Assembly (NCBI GenBank): GCA_905236325.1
Contig: CAJOPJ010000011.1
Coordinates: 1 to 18,726 of the forward strand
DNA: 18,726 nucleotides
Origin: an uncultured Selenomonadaceae bacterium
GTDB taxonomy: Bacteria; Bacillota; Negativicutes; Selenomonadales; Selenomonadaceae
Direction: 5' to 3'
The translations under genes were made by a program, and so were the position numbers. Position 1 is the first letter of the stretch. The number at the start of each line of letters is the position of its first letter. This document shows positions 1-6,893 of the stretch, piece by piece. A model generated the notes under the pieces. That model was given only the letters and a program-made list of their open reading frames with translations. It did not search any database and was not told where the DNA came from.

Positions 1-208
1 AAAATTTTAATTTTTCCCCCCCCCCCCTATTTTTTACGTATCGTTTTACAACTTCGCAACTGTTATCAGTTGAGCAATCGTCTACAACTATAACTTCAAA
101 ATCTTGGAAAGTTTGCGCAAAAATGCTGTCCAAACATTCGCCAATATATTTTTCAGCATTGTACATTGGAATTACAACTGAAATTGCGGGACTAAAATTT
201 TTTGCCAT
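1..208 (-). CDS. Glycosyltransferase family 2 (GT-A), N-terminal part, cut by window edge
   Basis: Partial gene: the ATG at 208-206 follows GGAGG by about 8 bases, and the gene runs off the left edge after about 69 codons. The visible protein has the GT2 opening: a beta strand ending in VIPMYN, then YIGECLDSI, QTF, and VVDDCSTDNS, which carries the nucleotide-sugar-binding Asp pair. The first 50 bases match the glycosyltransferase at 3191 exactly, and identity is about 93% over some 160 bases. It is the last visible gene of the asparaginase-birA-rpn operon, 18 bases after rpn. A run of 12 G in the coding strand (27-16) falls at codons 61-65, reading Arg-Gly-Gly-Gly-Glu. The frame is open with 12 G, while 11 G gives TAA three codons past the Gly run. 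Family assignment is solid. The sugar and acceptor are unknown; a surface glycan is likely. Confidence 0.88.
   Translation of the reverse strand, partial: MAKNFSPAISVVIPMYNAEKYIGECLDSIFAQTFQDFEVIVVDDCSTDNSCEVVKRYVKNRGGGEKLKF
16..27 (-). repeat. Poly-G(12) tract inside GT-A coding sequence
   Basis: Twelve consecutive C on the plus strand (G on the coding strand) lie within the glycosyltransferase reading frame, in an otherwise AT-rich region. The paralogue at 3191 has no such run at the corresponding point. Homopolymers of this length are classic slipped-strand phase-variation sites in surface-glycan genes of other bacteria. Here the switching role is inference. Confidence 0.85.
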
Positions 209-226
209 AAAATTTTCCTCCGAGCG

Positions 227-1072
227 TCAAATCAAATTTGCAATTTTATTCTGTTCTTCAACAGGAACGCCCAATGCGTCCATAGCTTGCTTTGCGGTAA
301 ATTTCAAATTTGTCATCAGACTGCGAATGTTTTCAAGCAAATTATTAGCTTTGCCTTCAGCTTTGCCTTCAGCGCGTCCTTCAGCTTTGCCTTCAGCGCG
401 TCCTTCAGCGCGTCCTTCAGCTTTGCCTTCAGCAAAAATTTTTTCCGACAATTCGCTCATGATAATCCCTCCAAATTCACTTTTTTTGACATATTTCATA
501 CGCTTCGCCAGTTTTCCGAGTTTCATTTCTTCAGGTTCCTTGACAAAAAAATCGTGAACCAAATCGCCAAGCAAACTTCCGCTGTTATCTTTGTAACTGC
601 CATTGACATAGATTATTTTTGTGCCGTCGCCGAACGCTGAATTATTTTCGCGAATAATTCTTTCAATATGATAAATCGGCAGGTTGCCTTTCAGTACATC
701 GTGTTCGGTAATAAAAATTACAAATGTTTCAGGCAGTTCATTGTACTTTGCGCCTTTCTGCAAAGTGTGAAAATCCAACATCGCAGAATTATATCTTGCG
801 CGTTGGGCAATTGCGCCTTCGTCCGAGCGTTGCACTTCGATATTGTAAAGTTTGCCTTCAGTGTCGATTGCCAAAACATCGAAACGCACCGAATGACCTA
901 AAATATTTTCAACATCTTTCTGCATATACAGTTCCAGAACTTTCAAGTCAGGTTTATCCAAAATAATTTGCAAAATATATTCTGCGTCCTCAGGATTGTT
1001 ATCAAAAAATGCACAAAAAAACATATCATCAATCAACCGCAGTTTTTTCATTTCTTCGTGCCAATCTATCAT
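227..1072 (-). CDS. Rpn family recombination-promoting nuclease / PD-(D/E)XK transposase-like protein
   Basis: This 281-residue protein begins at ATG 1072, preceded by GGAGG and 2 bases after the birA stop. The PD-(D/E)XK core is visible: RFDVLA (Asp65), then about 14 residues later YNIEVQR (Glu79, Gln81), the D...ExQ arrangement of the Rpn (PDDEXK_2) family. The N-terminal part (residues 12-45, beginning LIDDMFFCAFF) is also typical. Family members cut DNA and, in E. coli RpnA-E, promote RecA-independent recombination. Many are annotated as 'putative transposase' although no ends or mobility are evident. Residues 214-241 are seven copies of a four-residue AEG(K/R) unit, followed by a short helical tail. 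The gene lies between two inverted glycosyltransferase copies, which may be relevant to rearrangement. Family call is confident; cellular role is not known. Confidence 0.88.
   Translation of the reverse strand: MIDWHEEMKKLRLIDDMFFCAFFDNNPEDAEYILQIILDKPDLKVLELYMQKDVENILGHSVRFDVLAIDTEGKLYNIEVQRSDEGAIAQRARYNSAMLDFHTLQKGAKYNELPETFVIFITEHDVLKGNLPIYHIERIIRENNSAFGDGTKIIYVNGSYKDNSGSLLGDLVHDFFVKEPEEMKLGKLAKRMKYVKKSEFGGIIMSELSEKIFAEGKAEGRAEGRAEGKAEGRAEGKAEGKANNLLENIRSLMTNLKFTAKQAMDALGVPVEEQNKIANLI
350..433 (-). repeat. 12-bp tandem repeat (7 copies) within rpn
   Basis: Seven 12-bp units encode AEGK, AEGR, AEGR, AEGK, AEGR, AEGK and AEGK. The last codon alternates between AAA (Lys) and CGC (Arg), giving two unit types. 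Copy-number change would keep the frame and alter the length of a charged helical linker between the nuclease core and the C-terminal tail. Such AEG(K/R) runs are a recurrent feature of this protein family. Confidence 0.9.
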
Positions 1073-1074
1073 AA

Positions 1075-2058
1075 CTAATCTTGCCTCCGAATTGAAACAT
1101 CTCCGGCGTAAACAGTTTGCCTGCCGTTTTGAGTTTCAACAATCAACGCGCCGTCAGAATCAATATCGACAGCTTTGCCAATAAAACTTTTGCCGGATTC
1201 TGCAGAAATAACTTTAACTTCGTGACCAAGCGTTATATTAAACTGCCGCCACAATTCAAAAATTTTTTCAAAGCCGTCCGCGTGAATCAAGCAGTAAAGT
1301 TTATCAAATTCCTCAAGCAATGTGCGGAAAAAATCTTTGCGAACTAAATTTTTGCCTGCCAGTTCCGACAAACTCGACGCTATGTTTTGAATGTCTGCAG
1401 GAAAATCCTTGCGACTGATATTTACATTGATTCCGATTCCGACGACAATAAAATTTATTTTTTCAATAGCGGCGTTCATCTCTGTCAAAATGCCGACAAT
1501 TTTTTTATCGCCGTGCATAATGTCGTTAGGCCATTTAATTTCGGCTTTCAGGTTGAATTTTTGCATGGCAAGCGCGACAGCTACAGCAGCAGTCAAAGTA
1601 AATTTTGGCGCGTCTTTTGGCGTGCAGTTTGGACGCAGAATTACTGAAGTAAAAATGCTTTTGCCGGGCGGAGAAAAAAATTTTCTGTCTAAGCGACCTT
1701 TGCCGCCGGTTTGCTGTTCAGCAACAATAACAGTGCCATCAATTGCGCCTTCGGTGGCAATTTTTTTTGCAAAATTATTTGTTGAGTCGATTGAATCAAG
1801 ATAAACAAATTTTTTGCCCAAGCCCAAAATTTTTGTTTGCAAAGTTGGCTGAATAATTTCAGGCAAAAGCAAGTCAGGCATTTTTTCAAGTTTGTAGCCT
1901 TGTTTTTCAACGCTGGAAATTTCATAGCCGATTTTTTTTAGCGCGTTAATGTGTTTCCAAATTGCCGTGCGTGTGACTGAAAAATTTTTAGCTAAAAATT
2001 CGCCGGAAACAAAATTACCTTGCGCGTCCTTCAATATATTTAAAATTTCATTACGCAA
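1075..2058 (-). CDS. birA: Bifunctional biotin--[acetyl-CoA-carboxylase] ligase / biotin repressor BirA
   Basis: This 327-residue protein activates biotin to biotinyl-AMP and transfers it to the carrier lysine of biotin-dependent carboxylases and decarboxylases. Residues 1-58 form a winged helix (SVTRTAIWKHINALKKIGY), so it can also act as a DNA-binding repressor. The ligase core shows DSTNNFAK (91-98), the adenylate-forming GKGRLDR loop (119-125, the GRGRRGR equivalent), KWPNDI (175-180) and GIGINVN. The C-terminal domain from about residue 275 is the usual SH3-like fold. The start is TTG at 2058, directly after the asparaginase stop codon TAA, with GAGGCGG as binding site; an alternative ATG nearby is out of frame and terminates at once. 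Length is normal for two-function BirA. The next gene, rpn, begins 2 bases after its stop. Confidence 0.95.
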   Translation of the reverse strand: MRNEILNILKDAQGNFVSGEFLAKNFSVTRTAIWKHINALKKIGYEISSVEKQGYKLEKMPDLLLPEIIQPTLQTKILGLGKKFVYLDSIDSTNNFAKKIATEGAIDGTVIVAEQQTGGKGRLDRKFFSPPGKSIFTSVILRPNCTPKDAPKFTLTAAVAVALAMQKFNLKAEIKWPNDIMHGDKKIVGILTEMNAAIEKINFIVVGIGINVNISRKDFPADIQNIASSLSELAGKNLVRKDFFRTLLEEFDKLYCLIHADGFEKIFELWRQFNITLGHEVKVISAESGKSFIGKAVDIDSDGALIVETQNGRQTVYAGDVSIRRQD

Positions 2059-3054
2059 TTAAAAAACCGCCTCAATAGTGCCGATAACCTCGCCGCGATG
2101 ATTTTTCAAGGTCGGCGGAAATTGTTCATCAAGTTTGTCAGCTTCAGCCTTGCTAACTAAATTAAATTTCTTCAGCACGGCAATAACCATTGGCGTAATT
2201 GCCTGATAACTGCCGTCCTCAATTTTGAAGGCGATTCCAAGATTTTCATCTTTAATTGCAATGCAGTAAACCGCGTCGGAACCCATTTTGCCGATAATTC
2301 TGCCGTTCGAAACTTCATTGATAGCTAAATCAATTCTGCCTGTGCCGCTGACTTGCAAAGGATATGCGCTCATTGCGTCGCGAATTTTTGTTGCTGCAAC
2401 TTCATAATCGCCCCAGTCACCAAGTTTCGGCGTTGAAAGTCTTGCGTAAGCCAACGCCATATTGTACAGCGGTAAATAAAATACAGGTACGCCGCAGCCG
2501 TCAATGCCGATTTCCAACTTGTCTTCAGGAACTTTAGATGCCATTGCAACATGCTTGAAAATCAATTTTTGCGCCGGATGTTCAGGTCTGATATAGCCTT
2601 CGACAGATTCGCCAAGCATAATTGCAAGCGCAATTATCTGTGAATGTTTGCCGCTGCATTGATTGTGTACAGGTAAAATTTCTTCGCCATTTGCCAACAT
2701 ACGCTTGAAAACTTTACTATTAAGAGGTCTTAAAGTTCCGCAGTCCAAAACAGTTTCATCAACGCCGAGCTTTGCCAAAATTCCGCGAACTAAATTTACA
2801 TGAATATCTTCGCCACTGTGGCTTGAAACCAAGACTGCAAGTTCTTCCTGCGACAAATTATATTTCTCAAGTCCGCCATTTTTTACAAAAGGCAACGCTT
2901 GAAAAGGTTTAGCAGCACTTCGCCAAAACATTGGCAGGTAGCTGTTTCCAACTGTGTGCAAAAGTTCTCCTGCGCAATTTACTGCGACACAATCGCCGCG
3001 ATGAATATTTTCAACATGCTCTGCGCGAGTATAATTTAAAATAATTTCGCTCAT
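2059..3054 (-). CDS. L-asparaginase II family protein (Rhizobium etli type)
   Basis: This 331-residue protein hydrolyses L-asparagine to aspartate and ammonia. It belongs to the PF06089 family, unrelated to E. coli AnsA/AnsB. Family motifs are RSAAKPFQ (Ser46, Lys49: the Ser-x-x-Lys catalytic pair), SSHSGE (77-82), NQCSGKH (Cys133, Lys136) and GIDGCGVP (Cys186); the cysteines and lysine match the metal site reported for R. etli enzymes. No signal peptide is seen, so it is probably cytoplasmic. The start at ATG 3054 was chosen because GGAGG lies 8 bases upstream; an in-frame TTG 15 bases earlier overlaps that binding site and is rejected. It heads the minus-strand operon, and its stop codon abuts the birA start. 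It may also be listed simply as 'asparaginase'. Confidence 0.93.
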   Translation of the reverse strand: MSEIILNYTRAEHVENIHRGDCVAVNCAGELLHTVGNSYLPMFWRSAAKPFQALPFVKNGGLEKYNLSQEELAVLVSSHSGEDIHVNLVRGILAKLGVDETVLDCGTLRPLNSKVFKRMLANGEEILPVHNQCSGKHSQIIALAIMLGESVEGYIRPEHPAQKLIFKHVAMASKVPEDKLEIGIDGCGVPVFYLPLYNMALAYARLSTPKLGDWGDYEVAATKIRDAMSAYPLQVSGTGRIDLAINEVSNGRIIGKMGSDAVYCIAIKDENLGIAFKIEDGSYQAITPMVIAVLKKFNLVSKAEADKLDEQFPPTLKNHRGEVIGTIEAVF

Positions 3055-3086
3055 TTTTATTACCTCCAAAAAAATCTTTTTACAAA

Positions 3087-3115
3087 ATAATAAACCGCGT
3101 CAAAATTCGCGTCAA
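3087..3115 (-). promoter_or_regulatory. Promoter of asparaginase-birA-rpn-GT operon
   Basis: On the minus strand, TTGACG (3115-3110) and TATTAT (3092-3087) are separated by 17 bases, about 33 bases upstream of the asparaginase start. TTGACGCG at the -35 box is repeated as TTTGACGCG in the spacer, a possible operator. Box quality and spacing are good; no transcript evidence. Confidence 0.7.
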
Positions 3116-3130
3116 GTATTTAAAAATTTC

Positions 3131-3159
3131 TTGAATAAAATTTACAAATTTGTTACAGT
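3131..3159 (+). promoter_or_regulatory. Candidate promoter for GT-B/ilvB
   Basis: TTGAAT (3131-3136) and TACAGT (3154-3159) are 17 bases apart, and TGT immediately before the -10 box gives an extended -10. It points to the GT-B start at 3191 and is back to back with the asparaginase promoter. The -10 hexamer is weak, so confidence is modest. Confidence 0.45.
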
Positions 3160-3190
3160 TTGCAAGTATCAATTTTTGGAGGAAATTTTT

Positions 3191-4252
3191 ATGGCAAAAA
3201 ATTTTAGTCCCGCAATTTCAGTTGTAATTCCAATGTACAACACAGAAAGATATATTGGTGAATGTTTGGACAGCATTTTTGCGCAAACTTTTCAAGATTT
3301 TGAAGTTATAGTTGTGGACGATTGCTCAACAGATAACAGCTACAAAGTTGTAAAAAATTATGTCGAGCGTTTTAAAGACAAAATTCAACTGCTCAGCACA
3401 AAAACAAATTCCGGTGGTGCTTGGCGACCTAGAAATCTTGGAATGAGATTTGCGCGCGGCGAATATTTATTTTTGGTGGACGCCGATGATTTTATTACAA
3501 AAACTGCGCTTGAAGAACTTTACAAACTAGCAAAAGATTTCGACGCTGATGTTGTTCAGTGCGAAAGATATTACAGATTGGAAGCGGATGGCAAAATTTC
3601 AATAACAAGTGAACCTTGGGCAGTTTCTGCAGATAAGCCGACTTTGGAAAGTTCAAATGTAGTTGAAAGATTGCAAGCGTTTTCTAATAGAAAAATTGCT
3701 TGGAATGCCGGCGGAAGATTTATGCGCCGCGATGTTGTCATGGAGCAAAATTTAGAATTTTTACAGCTAAGAACGACAGAAGATTTGTTATTTACTGAAA
3801 CTTTATTGTGCGTCGCTAAAAATTGGCTTAAAGTGCCAAATGTTTCTTATTATTATCGCAAAAATGAAAATTCTGTTACACAAAAGTTGCAATCGCGTGA
3901 TGAAAAGCATTTTAAAGCACATTTTAATTTAGTAATTAAAGGCGTAGAATATCTTGACAAATTTTTGGCTGAATTGGATTTTTTCAAAGCGCATCCTGAA
4001 GCAAAACTGCTTGCATTTGATGCATTGATTAACTTAAGTTTGCAGTGGTTACTTGTTTTTTTTGGACAAGTTTCGCCACAAATTTTGGACAAAGTTATGC
4101 GCGAAGAATTAAATTTAGTTTCCGACGCAAAAGCATTATCAGCATTTTTGTTTGGCAGAATGAATCGATTACATTTGCAACTGATAAAAACTCAGCAAGA
4201 AAACCAACAATTGAAATCAAAAATCAAAATTTTGGAGGAGGAAAAATCTTGA
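3191..4252 (+). CDS. Glycosyltransferase family 2 (GT-B)
   Basis: A 353-residue GT-A-fold glycosyltransferase. VIPMYN and VVDDCSTDNS in the first 50 residues form the nucleotide-sugar site, NLGMRFARGEYLFLVDADD carries the metal-binding DxD (VDADD), and ISYYYRKNENSVT-type residues (SYYYRKNENSVT here) near 235 are typical of capsule and LPS side-chain enzymes. The C-terminal 100 residues are helical, ending in a short coiled coil (QLIKTQQENQQLKSKIKILEEE). ATG 3191 is preceded by GGAGG at normal spacing; an in-frame ATG at 3131 lies in the promoter and is rejected. Its 5' end is nearly identical to GT-A at the left edge, so the pair arose by duplication and diverged downstream. The stop codon overlaps the TTG start of ilvB. 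Sugar and acceptor cannot be told. Confidence 0.9.
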   Translation: MAKNFSPAISVVIPMYNTERYIGECLDSIFAQTFQDFEVIVVDDCSTDNSYKVVKNYVERFKDKIQLLSTKTNSGGAWRPRNLGMRFARGEYLFLVDADDFITKTALEELYKLAKDFDADVVQCERYYRLEADGKISITSEPWAVSADKPTLESSNVVERLQAFSNRKIAWNAGGRFMRRDVVMEQNLEFLQLRTTEDLLFTETLLCVAKNWLKVPNVSYYYRKNENSVTQKLQSRDEKHFKAHFNLVIKGVEYLDKFLAELDFFKAHPEAKLLAFDALINLSLQWLLVFFGQVSPQILDKVMREELNLVSDAKALSAFLFGRMNRLHLQLIKTQQENQQLKSKIKILEEEKS

Positions 4253-5934
4253 AGATAAATGGAGCACAAGCACTGCTTGAAAGCTTAAAACAAGAAGGCG
4301 TAAATTTAGTTTTCGGCTACCCCGGCGGAGTAGTTTTAAAACTTTATGACGAAATTTACAAAGCGAAATTTCCGAACATTTTAACAGGACACGAACAAGG
4401 CGCAGTTCACGCAGCTGACGGCTACGCAAGAGCTACAGGCAAAGTCGGAGTTGTTATCGCAACTTCAGGTCCCGGCGCGGCAAATTTAATTACAGGCATT
4501 GCAACTGCAAATATAGATTCAGTGCCATTGGTTTGCATTACAGGGCAAGTTGCCAATCCTGCAATCGGTAAAGATTCATTTCAAGAAGTCGATGTCTGCG
4601 GAATTACCACGCCGATAACTAAACACAATTACTTGGTTAAAGATGTCAAGGACTTGCCACGCGTTGTCAAGGAAGCATTTTTTATTGCGCGGACCGGTCG
4701 TCCCGGTCCTGTCGTGATTGATATTGCGGCTGATGTTTTTAACACTGAACTTGATTTTGAATATCCTGAAAAAGTCAATCTGCGCGGCTACACAGGAAAA
4801 GTTTCAATCGATGAACGCGCTGTTGACGAAGTTGTCAAGGCGATTGAAAATTGCAAAAAGCCACTTGTGTTTATTGGCGGCGGAGTCATTTCTTCTGAAA
4901 CTTCAAATGAAGTTAGGCATATTTTGGACAAACTTGGCTGTCCTTCAACTTCAACAATGATGGGCTTAGGTTGCATTGAGCCCGACAGAAATGGCTATCT
5001 CGGTTTTGCAGGGATGCACGGCAGTTACGGCGCAAATATGGCTATTCAAAGTTGCGACTTGCTTTTGTGTTTTGGAATGCGCTTTAGCGACAGAGTTACA
5101 GGACGAGTTGCAGATTTTGCGCCAAATGCTAAAATTGCACACTTTGAACTGGATCCTGCCGAAGTCAATAAAAATATCCAAGTTGATTTTAAAGTTCTCG
5201 GCGACTTGAAAAAAACTTTGCCGCTGCTTAAAGATAAATTAAATTTCAGCTGCATGAACTTTGCCGAAAAATTTAGCGCATGGAAAAATGAAGCCGTTGA
5301 AAAAGGCGCAGAGCATCCTTTCACCTACAAGGTTGAAGGCGATGTCATTAAACCCGGCGCATTGATTACAAAAATTAGCAACATTTGCGACAACAAAACT
5401 ATTGCCGTGACAGATGTCGGTCAACACCAAATGTGGGCGGCGCAATTTTTCAAAACGCAAGCTCCGCGACAATTTCTGACTAGCGGAGGTCTTGGTACAA
5501 TGGGTTTTGGACTTCCGGCGGCAATGGGCGCAAAACTTGCTTGTCCTGAAAAAAATATTATATTGTTCACCGGCGACGGTTCAATTATGATGAACATTCA
5601 AGAACTTGCGACGATTGCGGACAACAACATTGATGTTAAAGTTGTTGTTGTGCATAATTTTATTTTAGGTATGGTCGGGCAGTGGCAAAGACTTTTCTAC
5701 AATCACCACTACAGCGCGTCAGAATTAAATTTAAAGCGCGACTTGGTAAAAATCGCGCAAGCTATGGGCGTTCGTGCTTATCGACTTGAAAAAGCGCAAC
5801 AACTTGAAACTGAATTGCCGGAAACTTTATTTTCAAAAGGCGCGGCTTTGATTGATGTTTATGTTCCGCAAGATGAAAATGTTTTGCCAATGGTTCCGGG
5901 CGGAAAAAGACTTGATCAAATGGTTTTAAGTTAA
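4249..5934 (+). CDS. ilvB: Acetolactate synthase, large (catalytic) subunit
   Basis: This 561-residue ThDP-dependent enzyme condenses pyruvate with pyruvate or 2-oxobutyrate, the first common step of valine, leucine and isoleucine synthesis. Visible motifs: GYPGG (23-27), the catalytic-Glu segment GHEQGAVHAADGYAR (Glu49), GPGAANL, the FAD-domain region around FGMRFSDRVTG, the ThDP motif GDGSIMMNIQELATI, GMVGQWQRLFY and the C-terminal ENVLPMVPGG. QWQ and the C-terminus fit the biosynthetic type, not catabolic AlsS. The start is TTG at 4249, sharing TTGA with the GT-B stop, with GGAGGAGG just upstream, so translation is probably coupled. No ilvN regulatory subunit or other ilv gene is adjacent, unusual for this enzyme. 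The stop overlaps that of the convergent lysR gene. Confidence 0.95.
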   Translation: MKINGAQALLESLKQEGVNLVFGYPGGVVLKLYDEIYKAKFPNILTGHEQGAVHAADGYARATGKVGVVIATSGPGAANLITGIATANIDSVPLVCITGQVANPAIGKDSFQEVDVCGITTPITKHNYLVKDVKDLPRVVKEAFFIARTGRPGPVVIDIAADVFNTELDFEYPEKVNLRGYTGKVSIDERAVDEVVKAIENCKKPLVFIGGGVISSETSNEVRHILDKLGCPSTSTMMGLGCIEPDRNGYLGFAGMHGSYGANMAIQSCDLLLCFGMRFSDRVTGRVADFAPNAKIAHFELDPAEVNKNIQVDFKVLGDLKKTLPLLKDKLNFSCMNFAEKFSAWKNEAVEKGAEHPFTYKVEGDVIKPGALITKISNICDNKTIAVTDVGQHQMWAAQFFKTQAPRQFLTSGGLGTMGFGLPAAMGAKLACPEKNIILFTGDGSIMMNIQELATIADNNIDVKVVVVHNFILGMVGQWQRLFYNHHYSASELNLKRDLVKIAQAMGVRAYRLEKAQQLETELPETLFSKGAALIDVYVPQDENVLPMVPGGKRLDQMVLS

Positions 5935-6787
5935 TCGGTAATTAGGTTTAAAAATTTTTCAGCAATTGTTGAGAAATTCGGCGATTTTTTCCAAATTAAA
6001 TACAATTTAGTTTCCAAACTGGGATACAGCGGTTTAAAGACTAAGTCTGAAAAATTTATCAGCTTGTCTAAAGTCAGCAGGTAACCCAGTTTTTCTTTGA
6101 CAAAAATTGCGCCGTTGTAAGATAATTTCAATGACATTTCAAGTTGCAGTTTATCAATCCTGCCGCCGCACCACTTTGCAATTTCTTTCGACCAAGCCTG
6201 TCCTGAACAAAAAAGCGGCAATCCAATTAAATTTTCAAACTGAATATTTTCAAGCTGCGCAAGTTCATCATCTGCAGGAATAATCAAGCCCCAGTTATCG
6301 GCTTCAGGAAACTGCCAACAGTTATATTTATTGAAGTCGGGCGTTTCAGCAAGAACTGCAAAATCTAAAATGCCGCTGTCTAATTTTCCGATAACTTGTT
6401 CAGTGTCGCCGCTGATTATGTGGTAGTGGAAGTCCGAATAATTATTTTTCAGCCGGCGAATTTTTTTAGCAAGGTAGCGTATTTGGTAAGATTCAGCCAA
6501 ACCAAAATAAATATCGCCGCCGATAATTTTTTTGTTCGCGCTGAAGTCGTCAGCCAACTTATCAAAATTATTTACAACTTCGACAGCACGCGACAAAAAT
6601 ATTTTAGCGTCGTCAGTCAGTTTTATTCCTGAACTTTGACGCAAAAAAATTTTCTGCCGAGTTCTTCTTCAAGCAACTTCAGTTGTTTAGATAGCGCAGG
6701 TTGCGTAATGTGTAATATTTCCGCTGCGCGAGTGAAATTTTCCTCACGCGCCACTGTCAAGAAGTATTTTAAAGTTTGTATGTTCAT
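5931..6787 (-). pseudogene. LysR-type transcriptional regulator, split by a frameshift
   Basis: Two overlapping reading pieces together make one LysR regulator of about 285 residues. The first (ATG 6787, GGAGG 5 bases upstream) encodes the winged helix: TLKYFLTVAREENFTRAAEIL, HITQPALSKQLKLLEEELG, then RKFF, after which it runs into a stop at 6623-6625. The second frame resumes with LRQSSGIKLTDDAK and continues through the effector-binding domain to 5931. The break is at a run of seven T (coding strand; 6649-6643). One extra T would give RKFF-LRQSSG, the family pattern. It is either inactivated, a sequencing error, or rescued by slippage. It is divergent from the MFS transporter gene, the usual layout for a LysR regulator and its target. 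The stop overlaps the ilvB stop by four bases. Confidence 0.85.
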
Positions 6788-6798
6788 ATTTGCCTCCA

Positions 6799-6838
6799 TT
6801 ACCAAAATTTATATCGCGAAATAAATTTTAACTATTGG
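6799..6838. repeat. 40-bp regulatory repeat, copy 1 (lysR-MFS intergenic)
   Basis: Forty bases here recur at 8490-8529 with only two differences (C/T near the left end, G/A at mid-repeat). The copy covers the left arm and centre of the LysR dyad and a TATAAA (minus strand, 6813-6808) that may be the lysR -10 box. Confidence 0.85.
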
Positions 6839-6841
6839 TTA
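6829..6841. promoter_or_regulatory. Putative LysR operator (T-N11-A dyad)
   Basis: TAACTATTGGTTA is a T-N11-A motif at the centre of a longer near-perfect inverted repeat (arms 6823-6832 and 6838-6848, AAATTTTAAC / GTTAAAAATTT) between lysR and the MFS gene. It overlaps the likely -35 box (TTGGTT, 6835-6840) of the MFS promoter, whose -10 is TGTAAA at 6857-6862. This is the expected site for autoregulation and control of the divergent gene. Confidence 0.6.
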
Positions 6842-6893
6842 AAAATTTTTCAATCTTGTAAACTTTAGAAAGATTTGTTGGGAGGTTTTAAGT

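Noticed and set aside
350..433. Possible CRISPR-like array
   Set aside because: Units are contiguous 12-bp copies without spacers and lie in frame inside a protein family known for such repeats.
123..640. Plus-strand reading frames opposite rpn and GT-A, with repetitive Ser/Phe/Ala and Pro/Ser stretches
   Set aside because: They are the antisense translation of the 12-bp repeat and of the glycosyltransferase start; no ribosome binding site or family resemblance.
3131..3190. Upstream ATG at 3131 as start of GT-B
   Set aside because: It lies in the promoter region and lacks a binding site; the ATG at 3191 has GGAGG and matches the GT-A start exactly.
5671..5688. Gly in ilvB GMVGQWQ where E. 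coli-type enzymes often have Arg
   Set aside because: From memory, this position is variable in genuine acetolactate synthases (Thr in yeast, Met in plants), so it is not a sign of altered function.
6636..6824. Plus-strand frame ending in the same TKIYIAK as the lipoprotein, as a lipoprotein gene remnant
   Set aside because: Only the last few codons match, and the rest is the antisense of the lysR helix-turn-helix; a copied control segment explains it better.
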